Shown here one piece after another: positions 1-6,469 of a DNA stretch of 32,921 nucleotides (within the stretch, counting starts at the first letter, position 1; every line of letters starts with the position of its first letter). Below the pieces are notes generated by a model that ran no database searches, was not told the DNA's origin, and was given only the letters and a program-made list of their open reading frames with translations. Both the position numbers and the translations under genes were made by a program. Source of the DNA: Bacteroidales bacterium (GTDB lineage Bacteria; Bacteroidota; Bacteroidia; Bacteroidales; UBA932); NCBI GenBank assembly GCA_017546585.1, contig JAFYWC010000125.1, forward strand, positions 1 to 32,921, in the 5' to 3' direction.

Positions 1-16
1 AATCCCCCTCTCACCG
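1..16 (+). tRNA. 3' end of a tRNA gene, probably tRNA-Ser (partial)
   Basis: The first bases read as the end of a T-loop (AAT), the 3' half of a five-pair T-stem (CCCCC, 4-8), a seven-base acceptor strand (TCTCACC, 9-15) and a discriminator G at 16. A G discriminator is typical of tRNA-Ser, which is why I favour that identity. The body of the gene lies outside the window, so the anticodon is unseen. CCA is not encoded; the next bases are CAG. A terminator hairpin follows at once, as expected for a tRNA gene. The tRNA end also appears to have served as an insertion site (see the repeats downstream). Confidence 0.7.
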
Positions 17-25
17 CAGAAAGAA

Positions 26-66
26 AGCCGCAAGTCGTTGATAAACAAACGCTTGCGGCTCTTTTT
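26..66 (+). terminator. Rho-independent terminator after the tRNA
   Basis: AGCCGCAAG (26-34) pairs perfectly with CTTGCGGCT (52-60). The inner CGTT/AACG (36-39 with 48-51) extends the stem. A CTTTTT tract follows at 61-66. It ends transcription of the tRNA. Confidence 0.8.
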
Positions 67-83
67 GTATCCCAAAAGTTGCA

Positions 84-101
84 CCAAAAATGCACCGATT
101 T
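84..101 (+). repeat. Left copy of 18-bp direct repeat bounding the island
   Basis: CCAAAAATGCACCGATTT is repeated exactly and in the same orientation at 3601-3618. The two copies bracket the AT-rich segment carrying the small genes and the restriction-modification pair. A same-orientation repeat beside a tRNA 3' end is the usual trace of site-specific integration, so this may be an attachment-site or element-end remnant. No integrase lies between the copies, so the mechanism is inferred. Confidence 0.6.
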
Positions 102-159
102 TTTCTCCCGCTCCTGAAAAACCCTTATTTGAGGGGGTTCCAATGGGTTTTTTCTCCAT

Positions 160-175
160 TTTCACAGGTGTGAAA
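160..175. repeat. Short inverted repeat TTTCACA-GG-TGTGAAA
   Basis: A perfect 7-bp inverted repeat (160-166 and 169-175) with a 2-bp centre. It lies just before the TTCTCACC repeat array and shares its TTTCAC core. The symmetry would suit a recombinase or repressor site, but no partner protein can be named. Confidence 0.4.
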
Positions 176-182
176 TGAGTGT

Positions 183-266
183 TTTTTCACCGCTTCTCAC
201 CGCAGTTCTCACCGCAGTTCTCACCGCAGTTAGTTCGGGCTGATGTATCCCATTTTTCTCACCTCG
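183..266 (+). repeat. 12-bp tandem repeats copying the tRNA 3' end
   Basis: TTCTCACCGCAG occurs three times head to tail (194-205, 206-217, 218-229). A degenerate copy precedes it (TTTTCACCGC near 184-193) and another follows (TTCTCACCTCG, 256-266). The unit matches the tRNA 3' terminus with its next bases (8-19) at 11 of 12 positions. Repeated use of the tRNA end as an integration core, or amplification of such a core, would explain it. There are no unique spacers, so it is not a CRISPR array. Confidence 0.7.
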
Positions 267-310
267 TGCATTTTGACGGATAGAAAGTTACACCGATTTG
301 CACGATGACC

Positions 311-550
311 TTAAAACAGACTCTTTGCCTCTTTCTTTCCCCTGTCGCCTTTAGAGGCTATCAGTATACCCTCCTTAATTGTTGCCTTTTCGTTGGTATA
401 TGGTTTTGTTGGCGATAAACCATAGTTTCTCAATGACCCATATCCGATACCTAACTGCTCCTTGCTGAATACAGAATAGATTGCCGACACAGATCCAAAG
501 TAGTAATCATCTCCATCTATGTGGAGATGAATGACCTTTCTGTCTGCCAT
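311..550 (-). CDS. Small conserved-looking Bacteroidetes protein, function unknown
   Basis: I chose the ATG at 550, giving 79 aa that begin MADRKVIHLHIDGDDYYFG. An upstream TTG at 604 would add 18 residues, but a good Bacteroidetes promoter (575-605) lies between the two codons, so the longer form would not be fully transcribed. The protein is compact, with alternating hydrophobic and charged residues, the segments DDYYFGSVSAIYSVF and YGSLRNYG, and a basic Lys/Arg-rich tail. From memory, small proteins of this pattern recur in Bacteroidetes genomes, often near accessory DNA; I cannot name the function. The promoter overlaps an inverted repeat, so the gene may be repressed or autoregulated. 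It is the only short basic protein in the island and so a weak candidate for its regulator. Confidence 0.65.
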   Translation of the reverse strand: MADRKVIHLHIDGDDYYFGSVSAIYSVFSKEQLGIGYGSLRNYGLSPTKPYTNEKATIKEGILIASKGDRGKKEAKSLF

Positions 551-574
551 ATAATTTTGTTGTGGATTGTCCTG

Positions 575-605
575 CAAATCTAATAAAATATGACAAATCT
601 TCAAA
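575..605 (-). promoter_or_regulatory. Bacteroidetes-type promoter of the 79-aa gene
   Basis: Read on the minus strand, a -33 TTTG (605-602) is followed by a 19-bp spacer and a -7 TAGATTTG (582-575). Both elements and the spacing match the Bacteroidetes primary-sigma consensus TTTG-N19-21-TAnnTTTG. Transcription would start near 568-570, about 20 bases before the ATG at 550. Confidence 0.7.
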
Positions 606-617
606 TAATGTCATATT
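587..617. promoter_or_regulatory. Inverted repeat over the divergent promoter, candidate operator
   Basis: AATATGACA (587-595) and TGTCATATT (609-617) form a perfect 9-bp inverted repeat covering the spacer and -33 element of the minus-strand promoter. A third half-site, TGTCATATA, sits at 651-659 over the start of the divergent gene. This layout fits a repressor controlling both genes. The repressor is unknown. Confidence 0.5.
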
Positions 618-649
618 CTTTCATTGAAGCTATTGCATATATTAAATAG

Positions 650-1099
650 GTGTCATATATTTGTGTCAATAAAAATGAGATAAGGGTATATGGGAGTGAG
701 CAAAGCTCTTCTTATCAAGGAAACACTGAAATTAGGATCAATAGAACTGATATAAGTATGTATGTATCTGATGAAATGATGGCGAGTGATATACTCGCTA
801 TATTGAGAATAGATTTGGAAAAGTATTTTTCTTGGGGATTTCAACATCCCAAAGTGATAAAGAATGGGGTAAGAGCATGCGTTAATGGGTTCATCTATCA
901 GGGGGATATAGAAATAAAATATAACAACGATAAAGACTTATTTGAAATTTACATCTTCAATGATGATGGTAGTGTTAAAGATAAAGTTGAGGATGTTCGT
1001 CTTGATTCTCTTATTGAAGCGATAGATAGAAAGGTAGAATACTGTGAAAACTATGATATGAAGGTAAGAGACCTCTATGGATCTTATCCAGCACAGTGA
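650..1099 (+). CDS. Hypothetical protein of 149 aa in the restriction island
   Basis: The open frame starts with GTG at 650, weakly preceded by AAATAGG. No in-frame ATG comes before residue 38, so the start is uncertain. The protein is acidic and soluble, rich in Ile, Tyr, Asp and Asn, with no signal peptide or membrane segment. Features include a Tyr/Asn-rich strand region (GDIEIKYNNDKDLFEIYIFNDD) around residues 86-107 and a possible C-terminal helix (residues 118-133). I do not recognise a family. It diverges from the 79-aa gene across the operator-like repeats and precedes the methyltransferase by about 190 bp. Codon use is AT-rich like the rest of the island. A role in defence or its control is possible by context only. 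Confidence 0.6.
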   Translation: MSYICVNKNEIRVYGSEQSSSYQGNTEIRINRTDISMYVSDEMMASDILAILRIDLEKYFSWGFQHPKVIKNGVRACVNGFIYQGDIEIKYNNDKDLFEIYIFNDDGSVKDKVEDVRLDSLIEAIDRKVEYCENYDMKVRDLYGSYPAQ

Positions 1100-1187
1100 G
1101 TTATTCAACCATTCAAGTGCTCACGAAAATATCTCGGTTTACGACAGGAGGCGTTGATCAAGGTGTATAATAATTTAGATTTTTATG

Positions 1188-1213
1188 GAGAGTGTGCCAC
1201 ATGGCACACTCTC
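1188..1213. promoter_or_regulatory. Perfect 12-bp palindrome upstream of the methyltransferase promoter
   Basis: GAGAGTGTGCCA (1188-1199) and TGGCACACTCTC (1202-1213) are perfectly complementary around a 2-bp centre. No T-tract follows on the plus strand, and the 2-base centre is too tight for a good terminator loop, so a protein-binding operator is at least as likely. It ends about 40 bp before the methyltransferase -7 box, a place where restriction-modification operons are often controlled. Confidence 0.55.
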
Positions 1214-1254
1214 ATGCAATTAGACACTTTGTAATATGTTGTGATTTTATTTCT

Positions 1255-1262
1255 TAACTTTG
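1255..1262 (+). promoter_or_regulatory. -7 element of the restriction-modification promoter
   Basis: TAACTTTG matches TAnnTTTG exactly. A TTTG at 1228-1231 is the only -33 candidate; its 23-bp spacing is slightly long. The start codon at 1286 lies about 17 bases after the expected transcription start. Confidence 0.6.
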
Positions 1263-1285
1263 TGAATTATTAAGAGCTGATAGTA

Positions 1286-2383
1286 ATGAAAAATAATATT
1301 CAAATTAAGACGATATCTTTATTTTCAGGTGCGGGAGGACTTGATGTCGGAGCTATCTCAGCAGGAGCAGATGTGGTATGGGCAAACGACATGATGAAAG
1401 AAGCATGCGAAACATATAGAGCAAATATTGGCAACCATATCGTTCAAGGAGATTTGAACGAACATTTAGAGGACTTAAAAGAGTTTAAGGATGTTGATAT
1501 GGTTATAGGAGGTCCCCCGTGTCAAGGGTTCTCCGTTGCAGGAAAGATGGATGCTCAGGATGAGCGAAGTCAGTTAATATGGAGTTATGCAAACGCCATT
1601 TCAATCATTCAACCCAAAGCATTCATTATGGAGAATGTTAAAGCATTAGGGGAAATATCGAAGTGGCAGGGCGTGAGAACATCTCTGATGTCAAAGTTTA
1701 GAGAGTTGGGATATTCTGTTAGCTCAATTATCTTGAACGCAAGTGATTTTGATGTACCTCAAGCTCGTGAAAGGGTATTCTTCATTGGTTTTAAGGGGAA
1801 TGAGAACTTAGAGCCAGACTTGCAAGAGATGATTAAACCATATGGTCATAAGTCAATAACTGTTAGAGAAGCACTGAAAGTGTTAGATAGGGCAGGTACT
1901 GGAAATAACTCAAGTATCTGTAAAGCAAAAATAACATTAGCAGCAAATCCTATTTTGAGAAAATCACCATACGCAGGTATGCTTTTCAATGGTTTGGGAC
2001 GACCGACAAAAATAGATGGGTATTCTGCTACACTTCCTGCGTCAATGGGGGGCAATAAGACTCCAATTATTGATGAAAAGGAACTGTATGATGGAGAACA
2101 ACCATGGATTCTTTCCTATCATGCGATGGTTTCTGAGCACATTACAAAAGCTTCATTCAAACCAGCTCCTAATTTTTTGAGAAGAATGACTCCTGCTGAA
2201 GCTGCTGTACTGCAAACTTTCCCATTAGATTATGTTTTTTGTGGTTCACAATCAAAAATTTATACTCAGATTGGAAACGCAGTTCCATGTAATTTAGCGA
2301 AAGCTGTTGCCTCTATGGTTATCGATGTACTAATAGGGAATGCGGAAATTAGATATAAAGAATCAGGAAATTTATTCTTATAA
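1286..2383 (+). CDS. DNA (cytosine-5-)-methyltransferase of a type II R-M system
   Basis: Transfers a methyl group from S-adenosylmethionine to carbon 5 of cytosine in DNA, protecting the host from the endonuclease encoded next. The 365-aa protein has the family motifs in order: motif I FSGAGGLD (13-20) for cofactor binding; motif IV GGPPCQGFS (75-83) with catalytic Cys79; motif VI ENV (116-118); motif VIII QARERVFFIG (159-168); a target-recognition region of about residues 200-290; motif IX around 299-313; and motif X QIGNAVP (328-334). There is no N-terminal helix-turn-helix extension, so direct self-repression is not expected. The endonuclease gene starts 8 bp after the stop, indicating one operon with the methyltransferase first. 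The region is AT-rich compared with the chromosome to the right, which suggests horizontal acquisition. Confidence 0.95.
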   Translation: MKNNIQIKTISLFSGAGGLDVGAISAGADVVWANDMMKEACETYRANIGNHIVQGDLNEHLEDLKEFKDVDMVIGGPPCQGFSVAGKMDAQDERSQLIWSYANAISIIQPKAFIMENVKALGEISKWQGVRTSLMSKFRELGYSVSSIILNASDFDVPQARERVFFIGFKGNENLEPDLQEMIKPYGHKSITVREALKVLDRAGTGNNSSICKAKITLAANPILRKSPYAGMLFNGLGRPTKIDGYSATLPASMGGNKTPIIDEKELYDGEQPWILSYHAMVSEHITKASFKPAPNFLRRMTPAEAAVLQTFPLDYVFCGSQSKIYTQIGNAVPCNLAKAVASMVIDVLIGNAEIRYKESGNLFL

Positions 2384-2391
2384 GATAAGAC

Positions 2392-3477
2392 ATGAGTATT
2401 GATGTAGATAAATCCCTTGCTAAAGCAACCCTTATCAAGGCAATGGAATGTTCTAAGATTGCAACAGACGACATTGGTGAAGCTATTTCCGATGTTCTGC
2501 GTGGCACTCATAAGACTTATAGATATGTTTTGTTTACAGCATTATTGGCAAAAGCTACAAACGCAGAAGTAGATGCTTTGAGTTTACAAGCAGGTGATAG
2601 TTCCGATGGTGCATACGATGCTCGTAGTTTGTGTCATGGGGTTGTTGTTCCTTTTGAACGAGAATACATCCCTCATAGTTTAGGAGATTCTAACGAACCT
2701 TTCCTGAATAAACCAGCTCGTTTTCAACGAATATCGATGACAAATGCGGTGCGTGCAGGAAAGGATTTCGCAACTCTTAGGATGCTTATTGCGATTCTAT
2801 CTAAAATTGCAACAAAAGAACAAGCATTCTATTACCTGTCCTCAGCAGTATCTGTGCTCAAACAGATTAACCAAGAGTATGAAGCTCAGTTTAGCACAGA
2901 GGGACTGAACTTTACAGGTAATGCGGGAACTCAAGAGATATTGGAACTGATAGATAGACTTACAGAGCACGCCTCTGAAGGAGAGACTTGTCCTTTGATT
3001 GTTTCTACTCTTGAATCCATGTGCTTTCCAAGATATAATGTGGTACCACATAATGTAAATGAATGCGGTGCCTCATCAAAAGAAGTGGGAGACATTGATG
3101 TTTATGCAAAAGGCGAGGATGGAGAGAGTGTTTTGGTTTCTGCCATTGAGGTGAAAGATAAGGATTTCACGGCAGAAGATGTTCAACATGCTGTTTCAAA
3201 GTTTCAAATGGCACAGCTTGAGCGAACTTTATTTATCTACGGTAAGAAGGCATCCTTTGATTCTGTGGCAGTATATCAGATGGCTTCCAGATACGGGCGT
3301 ATTGGTGTATATTGTTGCGTTATTTCAATTATGGATTACTCAAGGTTGAGACTTTTTGATTCTAATGCAGATATTACCTTGGCGGACTTTGTAGAACAAC
3401 TTTTCTTGAATGTTAGAAAAATAAATGCAAAACCTGATACAATCGCTTGGATTAGGAGCTGTATAGAGCGTGAGTAA
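2392..3477 (+). CDS. Type II restriction endonuclease, SacI family
   Basis: Predicted to cleave unmethylated DNA at the site protected by the upstream methyltransferase. The 361-aa protein has the segment RSLCHGVVVPFE (78-89), which resembles the LCHGVVVP region I recall from SacI, and a conserved-looking EPFLNKPARF stretch (102-111). The C-terminal half has a plausible PD-(D/E)xK nuclease core: GDID with Asp234 and Asp236, then AIEVKDK with Glu253 and Lys255. Length is close to that of SacI (about 358 aa). SacI itself recognises GAGCTC; this enzyme may share that site, but divergence prevents certainty. GAGCTC occurs nearby (for example 3919-3924 and 17629-17634), so protection would be needed if that is the target. 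A plain PD-(D/E)xK nuclease of another family is the alternative. Confidence 0.75.
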   Translation: MSIDVDKSLAKATLIKAMECSKIATDDIGEAISDVLRGTHKTYRYVLFTALLAKATNAEVDALSLQAGDSSDGAYDARSLCHGVVVPFEREYIPHSLGDSNEPFLNKPARFQRISMTNAVRAGKDFATLRMLIAILSKIATKEQAFYYLSSAVSVLKQINQEYEAQFSTEGLNFTGNAGTQEILELIDRLTEHASEGETCPLIVSTLESMCFPRYNVVPHNVNECGASSKEVGDIDVYAKGEDGESVLVSAIEVKDKDFTAEDVQHAVSKFQMAQLERTLFIYGKKASFDSVAVYQMASRYGRIGVYCCVISIMDYSRLRLFDSNADITLADFVEQLFLNVRKINAKPDTIAWIRSCIERE

Positions 3478-3484
3478 TATACAC

Positions 3485-3531
3485 TAATCTCCTTTAGGGA
3501 GATTACTTTGTAATCCCTCTTCTTTTTTTGC
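3485..3531 (+). terminator. Hairpin after the restriction-modification operon
   Basis: TAATCTCC (3485-3492) and GGAGATTA (3498-3505) form an 8-bp stem with loop TTTAG. The right arm could instead pair with TAATCCC just downstream. A run of seven T residues ends near 3531. It probably ends the R-M transcript, though the T-run is displaced from the stem. Confidence 0.5.
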
Positions 3532-3586
3532 AATGGGGTGCAATTTTGCTTTCAGAAAATGCACCAATCATCAAAATCACGCTCTG

Positions 3587-3602
3587 GGGTCCTTCTGGAC
3601 CC
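3587..3602. repeat. Short hairpin abutting the right direct repeat
   Basis: GGGTCC (3587-3592) and GGACCC (3597-3602) form a perfect stem with loop TTCT. The arm runs into the first two bases of the 18-bp repeat at 3601. No T-tract follows, so it is not an evident terminator. Palindromes beside repeats at element ends are often binding sites or transposition scars; here the role is unknown. Confidence 0.4.
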
Positions 3603-3618
3603 AAAAATGCACCGATTT
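3601..3618 (+). repeat. Right copy of 18-bp direct repeat bounding the island
   Basis: Exact copy of 84-101 in the same orientation. Downstream, TCCCATTT (3627-3634) and GTGCAT (3658-3663) also recur in the same order at 248-255 and 266-271. This suggests that the left flank (84-280) and right flank (3601-3675) are related sequences, with extra DNA inserted on the left. Confidence 0.6.
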
Positions 3619-3696
3619 CTCAAAAGTCCCATTTCCCCTGTCACAATTTTGGGTTTTGTGCATCTTAATGCGGGATAATCTAAAGCTGTTAAGATT

Positions 3697-4470
3697 ATGA
3701 ATCGATTGTTCAAAGCATTTCTTTCCTTGGGGTGTGCAATATTCTTCATTGCATCTTGTCATCTTGACGACCCGATACTCGATTACACGGATCCATATGA
3801 GACCGATACAGAGGAGGCGGTTTATTCTATTGTCCAGAACGACCTTCTCAGTCCTTCATTCAGGCTTGTCGAGCTGGCTGAGGTCTTTAGCGGTTATCAG
3901 GAGATACGCTCAAATCGTGAGCTCGCATTGAGCTTTGTCGAAAAGTACTTCGATACCAAATATTTTGTCTATTATGAGTATATGACCATAAATTGGTGGG
4001 GAACTGTAAGTATGGAATTCGATGGGTCGTATAAGGCAAAACCGGATAGCTGGACGAAATATTGGATCGCCTGCAATATGAACAGGGAAGTGCATATGAC
4101 TATGCCTGAGGAACATACCTATGTGGCTACAGGCCTGGCAGATGACGCCCTCTATGACTTCAAGGCTGAGGTGGAAAACTCTACTATCACAATGACGGAA
4201 TTCCATTCGCATTATGAGACAGACAAGTTCGGCAATCCGACGCATAAGGCTGATGTCAAGATACTTGAGCCTCTCGAGATGCCGATGTGCAAAAACGGAA
4301 AGGGCAAGTTGGAGCCTGTTGCAGGAAAGATTGAAATTGATTACCGCAGCCGATATGCCAAGAAAACATTCCAGGTAGAGTTTCACCCGGACAATAAGAC
4401 AATAGTCCTTTCTGACGGCACCACAAGGGACGCTGAACCGGAGCCTGCCTATGGACGTAATGAATATTAA
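3697..4470 (+). CDS. Predicted surface/periplasmic lipoprotein, family unknown (pair 1)
   Basis: 257 aa with a type II signal peptide: a charged N-terminus, a hydrophobic stretch and the lipobox IASC ending at Cys21, so the mature protein is lipid-anchored. The mature part is rich in charged and aromatic residues, without recognised domains. An early segment (AVYSIVQNDLLSPSFRLVEL, from about residue 41) resembles one in the lipoprotein at 5077 (YTYEMFNAHILRPSAEINLL), suggesting diverged paralogues. Each is followed by a small barrel-like gene, forming a repeated two-gene cassette. The next gene starts 4 bp after this stop. Function not known. Confidence 0.8.
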   Translation: MNRLFKAFLSLGCAIFFIASCHLDDPILDYTDPYETDTEEAVYSIVQNDLLSPSFRLVELAEVFSGYQEIRSNRELALSFVEKYFDTKYFVYYEYMTINWWGTVSMEFDGSYKAKPDSWTKYWIACNMNREVHMTMPEEHTYVATGLADDALYDFKAEVENSTITMTEFHSHYETDKFGNPTHKADVKILEPLEMPMCKNGKGKLEPVAGKIEIDYRSRYAKKTFQVEFHPDNKTIVLSDGTTRDAEPEPAYGRNEY

Positions 4471-4474
4471 GCCT

Positions 4475-5065
4475 ATGAAAAAGATGTTTGTAATTGCTCT
4501 GCTGCTGATCTCATTTGTCGCTGGAGCACAAGACAATAAGAATTGGAAACGCCAGGCCCGTTTCGGCTGGAGCGGATATCCTGTTACTGAATCAGTCATT
4601 CATACGTGGCACGGATGTGACTGTGGGTATGAGTCTTTCAATCTGAGGGATATCTATTATGACTATGAACTCCCAATGTACACAACCGGCGGTATAAGCG
4701 GTGAGATCGCCTGGCTTTACAAGGACTGGTTCACATTTGCTCTGACCCTGTCCGCCAATTTCACTTGGCAGGGAAAAGCAGATGCCGTAACATCGGAAAG
4801 GACCGGCACTGATACCAGCCTTTTCCTTTATCTGGTGCCACAGGCTCGATTCAACTGGGTCAGGAGAGACCTGGTCAAGATGTATTCTGCGGTTGGACTA
4901 GGCGTTCTGGCCGGATATGACCTGGATAAAGAACCAGGAATTATGCCTGCATTTCAATTGAATCCGGTAGGCATTGAGGTCGGAAGGAAAGTGTTCGGCT
5001 TCTGTGAGTTTGGTATCGGAATGATGTATACCGGTGCTATGGCTGGTGTTGGTTTTAGATTCTAA
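4475..5065 (+). CDS. Small outer-membrane beta-barrel-like protein (pair 1)
   Basis: I place the start at the ATG at 4475 (MKKMFVIALLLISFVAGAQ), where a good signal peptide begins, rather than at 4451 inside the preceding gene. The protein is 196 aa. After cleavage near GAQ it shows alternating aromatic/hydrophobic strands (ISGEIAWLYKDWFTFALTLS) and ends with a terminal phenylalanine (AGVGFRF), the outer-membrane protein insertion signal. It resembles the protein at 5828 in layout and ending. It sits directly after its lipoprotein partner, so the two probably act together at the outer membrane. The size fits an 8-stranded barrel. Substrate or role unknown. Confidence 0.75.
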   Translation: MKKMFVIALLLISFVAGAQDNKNWKRQARFGWSGYPVTESVIHTWHGCDCGYESFNLRDIYYDYELPMYTTGGISGEIAWLYKDWFTFALTLSANFTWQGKADAVTSERTGTDTSLFLYLVPQARFNWVRRDLVKMYSAVGLGVLAGYDLDKEPGIMPAFQLNPVGIEVGRKVFGFCEFGIGMMYTGAMAGVGFRF

Positions 5066-5076
5066 ACTGATTTGCT

Positions 5077-5799
5077 ATGAGACGATTTATAATATTATTT
5101 GCAATAGCATCGGTGCTGTTTGCCGGATGTCGACTTGAAAATGGCACACCAAACGGCCATACCTATTCACGGATGGAGGCATACACATATGAAATGTTCA
5201 ATGCACATATCCTTCGACCGTCTGCTGAAATCAATCTGTTGGTCGAACTCGATAGATACATAAAGGCAACACCTCAGGAACAGCAAAGTGATGAATTCGA
5301 ATGGCATCGCCAGAGGTTTTACCACGAGGATGATGTCACATTCAATGTCAGAGGTCTGGGAACAGTCTATACATATGGAAAGAGTTTCTTTGATGAAGAT
5401 GCTTCCTGGAAGTCCGACATTATCTACGAGAAAGTGGGAGAAAAGTCCTGGAAGCTGACCTCAAGCGAATATGACGAAAACGACATTCACACTACTGTGA
5501 CATTTGAGGGACGCAATGAAGCCGGTAAAAATGTATTCAGTGTGGATGCACAGGCAACAGCCGAGTGCCAGACATCATATCCTGACGGCGATAAGATCAC
5601 TGCAAGCATATCTACTCCGAAAGGACCGATGACAATCATTGATCCTCAGATAATAAACGAATATAACATTAAAAATTCCGACCTCCCGGAAGGCAGCGGC
5701 GTCTTTGTCATAGAAACACAGAGAAACGGTGAGATCATCGACCTTATGGAACTCCGATATACTCCATCCGGTAAAAGTGTTATATTTGCATATGAGTGA
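5077..5799 (+). CDS. Predicted lipoprotein, diverged paralogue of the 3697 protein (pair 2)
   Basis: 240 aa with signal peptide and lipobox LFAGC (Cys18). The mature protein is mostly beta-strand by pattern (TSSEYDENDIHTTVTFEGRN) and ends in a strand-rich region. No known domain is recognised. The N-terminal mature region and the context, 11 bp after one barrel gene and 28 bp before another, indicate the second copy of the lipoprotein/barrel cassette. Probably co-transcribed with its neighbours from 3697 to 6379, since gaps are short and no terminator is seen until 6400. Confidence 0.8.
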   Translation: MRRFIILFAIASVLFAGCRLENGTPNGHTYSRMEAYTYEMFNAHILRPSAEINLLVELDRYIKATPQEQQSDEFEWHRQRFYHEDDVTFNVRGLGTVYTYGKSFFDEDASWKSDIIYEKVGEKSWKLTSSEYDENDIHTTVTFEGRNEAGKNVFSVDAQATAECQTSYPDGDKITASISTPKGPMTIIDPQIINEYNIKNSDLPEGSGVFVIETQRNGEIIDLMELRYTPSGKSVIFAYE

Positions 5800-5827
5800 T
5801 GTGCAGAACTAAAATCCAAATCTGATT

Positions 5828-6379
5828 ATGAAACGACTGCTGATGATTCTTGTTGCTCTGCTTATTGCAGGTGGAACAGCTTCTTCCCAAGGGTATGATT
5901 ATGAGGCGAGACTGGGATGGACTCCAGGTGACCTGCTGACTTTCATTACCATTATGGGTGAGGACACATCGGGGGAAACCACCTGGGGGCCGCTGAGGAC
6001 CGTGGGAATCTTTTCTGCCGACTTTGACGTCAAGATAAAGCCGTGGCTGACCGTGGGCGGCAAGGCCAATTACAGACATTCTTGGCGTGACGAAAAGAGG
6101 TATCAGGAGGATTGCGTGACTCTGGGTGTCGACAGAACGGAGGTCTTCTCAGTAATGCCGACCGTCAAGTTTACTACTAAGTATGATGCTGTAGTCAGAG
6201 TTTATGCTGGTGTAGGTTTAGGACCAGGCGTCATTCATACAGAGGACTATACCAAATACTATACAGCATTTCAATTTACGCCGGGAATGGCGATAGGCAA
6301 GAAGATATCGTGGTATCTCGAACTGGGACTAGGCAGTGCGTGGTGCGGCTTCATTTCCGGCCTGGGTTGGCGTTTCTAG
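5828..6379 (+). CDS. Small outer-membrane beta-barrel-like protein (pair 2)
   Basis: 183 aa. A signal peptide (MKRLLMILVALLIAGGTASSQ) is followed by strand-like repeats with aromatic girdle residues. The C-terminus GLGWRF carries the terminal Phe insertion signal. It is paralogous in plan to the protein at 4475: both begin the mature part with an (R)(L/F)GW motif (EARLGW here, ARFGW there) and end with a Gly-rich strand plus RF. It is the last gene before a strong hairpin at 6400. Function unknown; a structural or partner role for the lipoproteins is inferred from the duplicated arrangement only. Confidence 0.75.
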   Translation: MKRLLMILVALLIAGGTASSQGYDYEARLGWTPGDLLTFITIMGEDTSGETTWGPLRTVGIFSADFDVKIKPWLTVGGKANYRHSWRDEKRYQEDCVTLGVDRTEVFSVMPTVKFTTKYDAVVRVYAGVGLGPGVIHTEDYTKYYTAFQFTPGMAIGKKISWYLELGLGSAWCGFISGLGWRF

Positions 6380-6399
6380 ATACTGTTCTTTACAATATG

Positions 6400-6433
6400 T
6401 CCCCGATCATCATAACGATGACCGGGGATTCTT
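6400..6433 (+). terminator. Terminator after the duplicated lipoprotein/barrel cassettes
   Basis: TCCCCG-A-TCATC (6400-6411) pairs with GATGA-C-CGGGGA (6417-6428), one A/C mismatch in the stem, followed by TTCTTGTCT. It separates the upstream operon from the peptide/fimbrillin unit. Confidence 0.7.
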
Positions 6434-6469
6434 GTCTATACAGGTCCAAAGCACTAAAAGATAATTCAT

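Noticed and set aside
194-229. CRISPR array
   Set aside because: The repeats are only 12 bp and are directly contiguous, with no spacers and no cas genes in the window.
653-847. 64-aa minus-strand frame opposing the 149-aa gene
   Set aside because: It has no promoter, its codons mirror the plus-strand gene, and the plus-strand frame is longer with a better start context.
3910-4599. 229-aa open frame on the minus strand
   Set aside because: It opposes two genes with signal peptides and continuous reading, has no domain, and has no promoter at its start.
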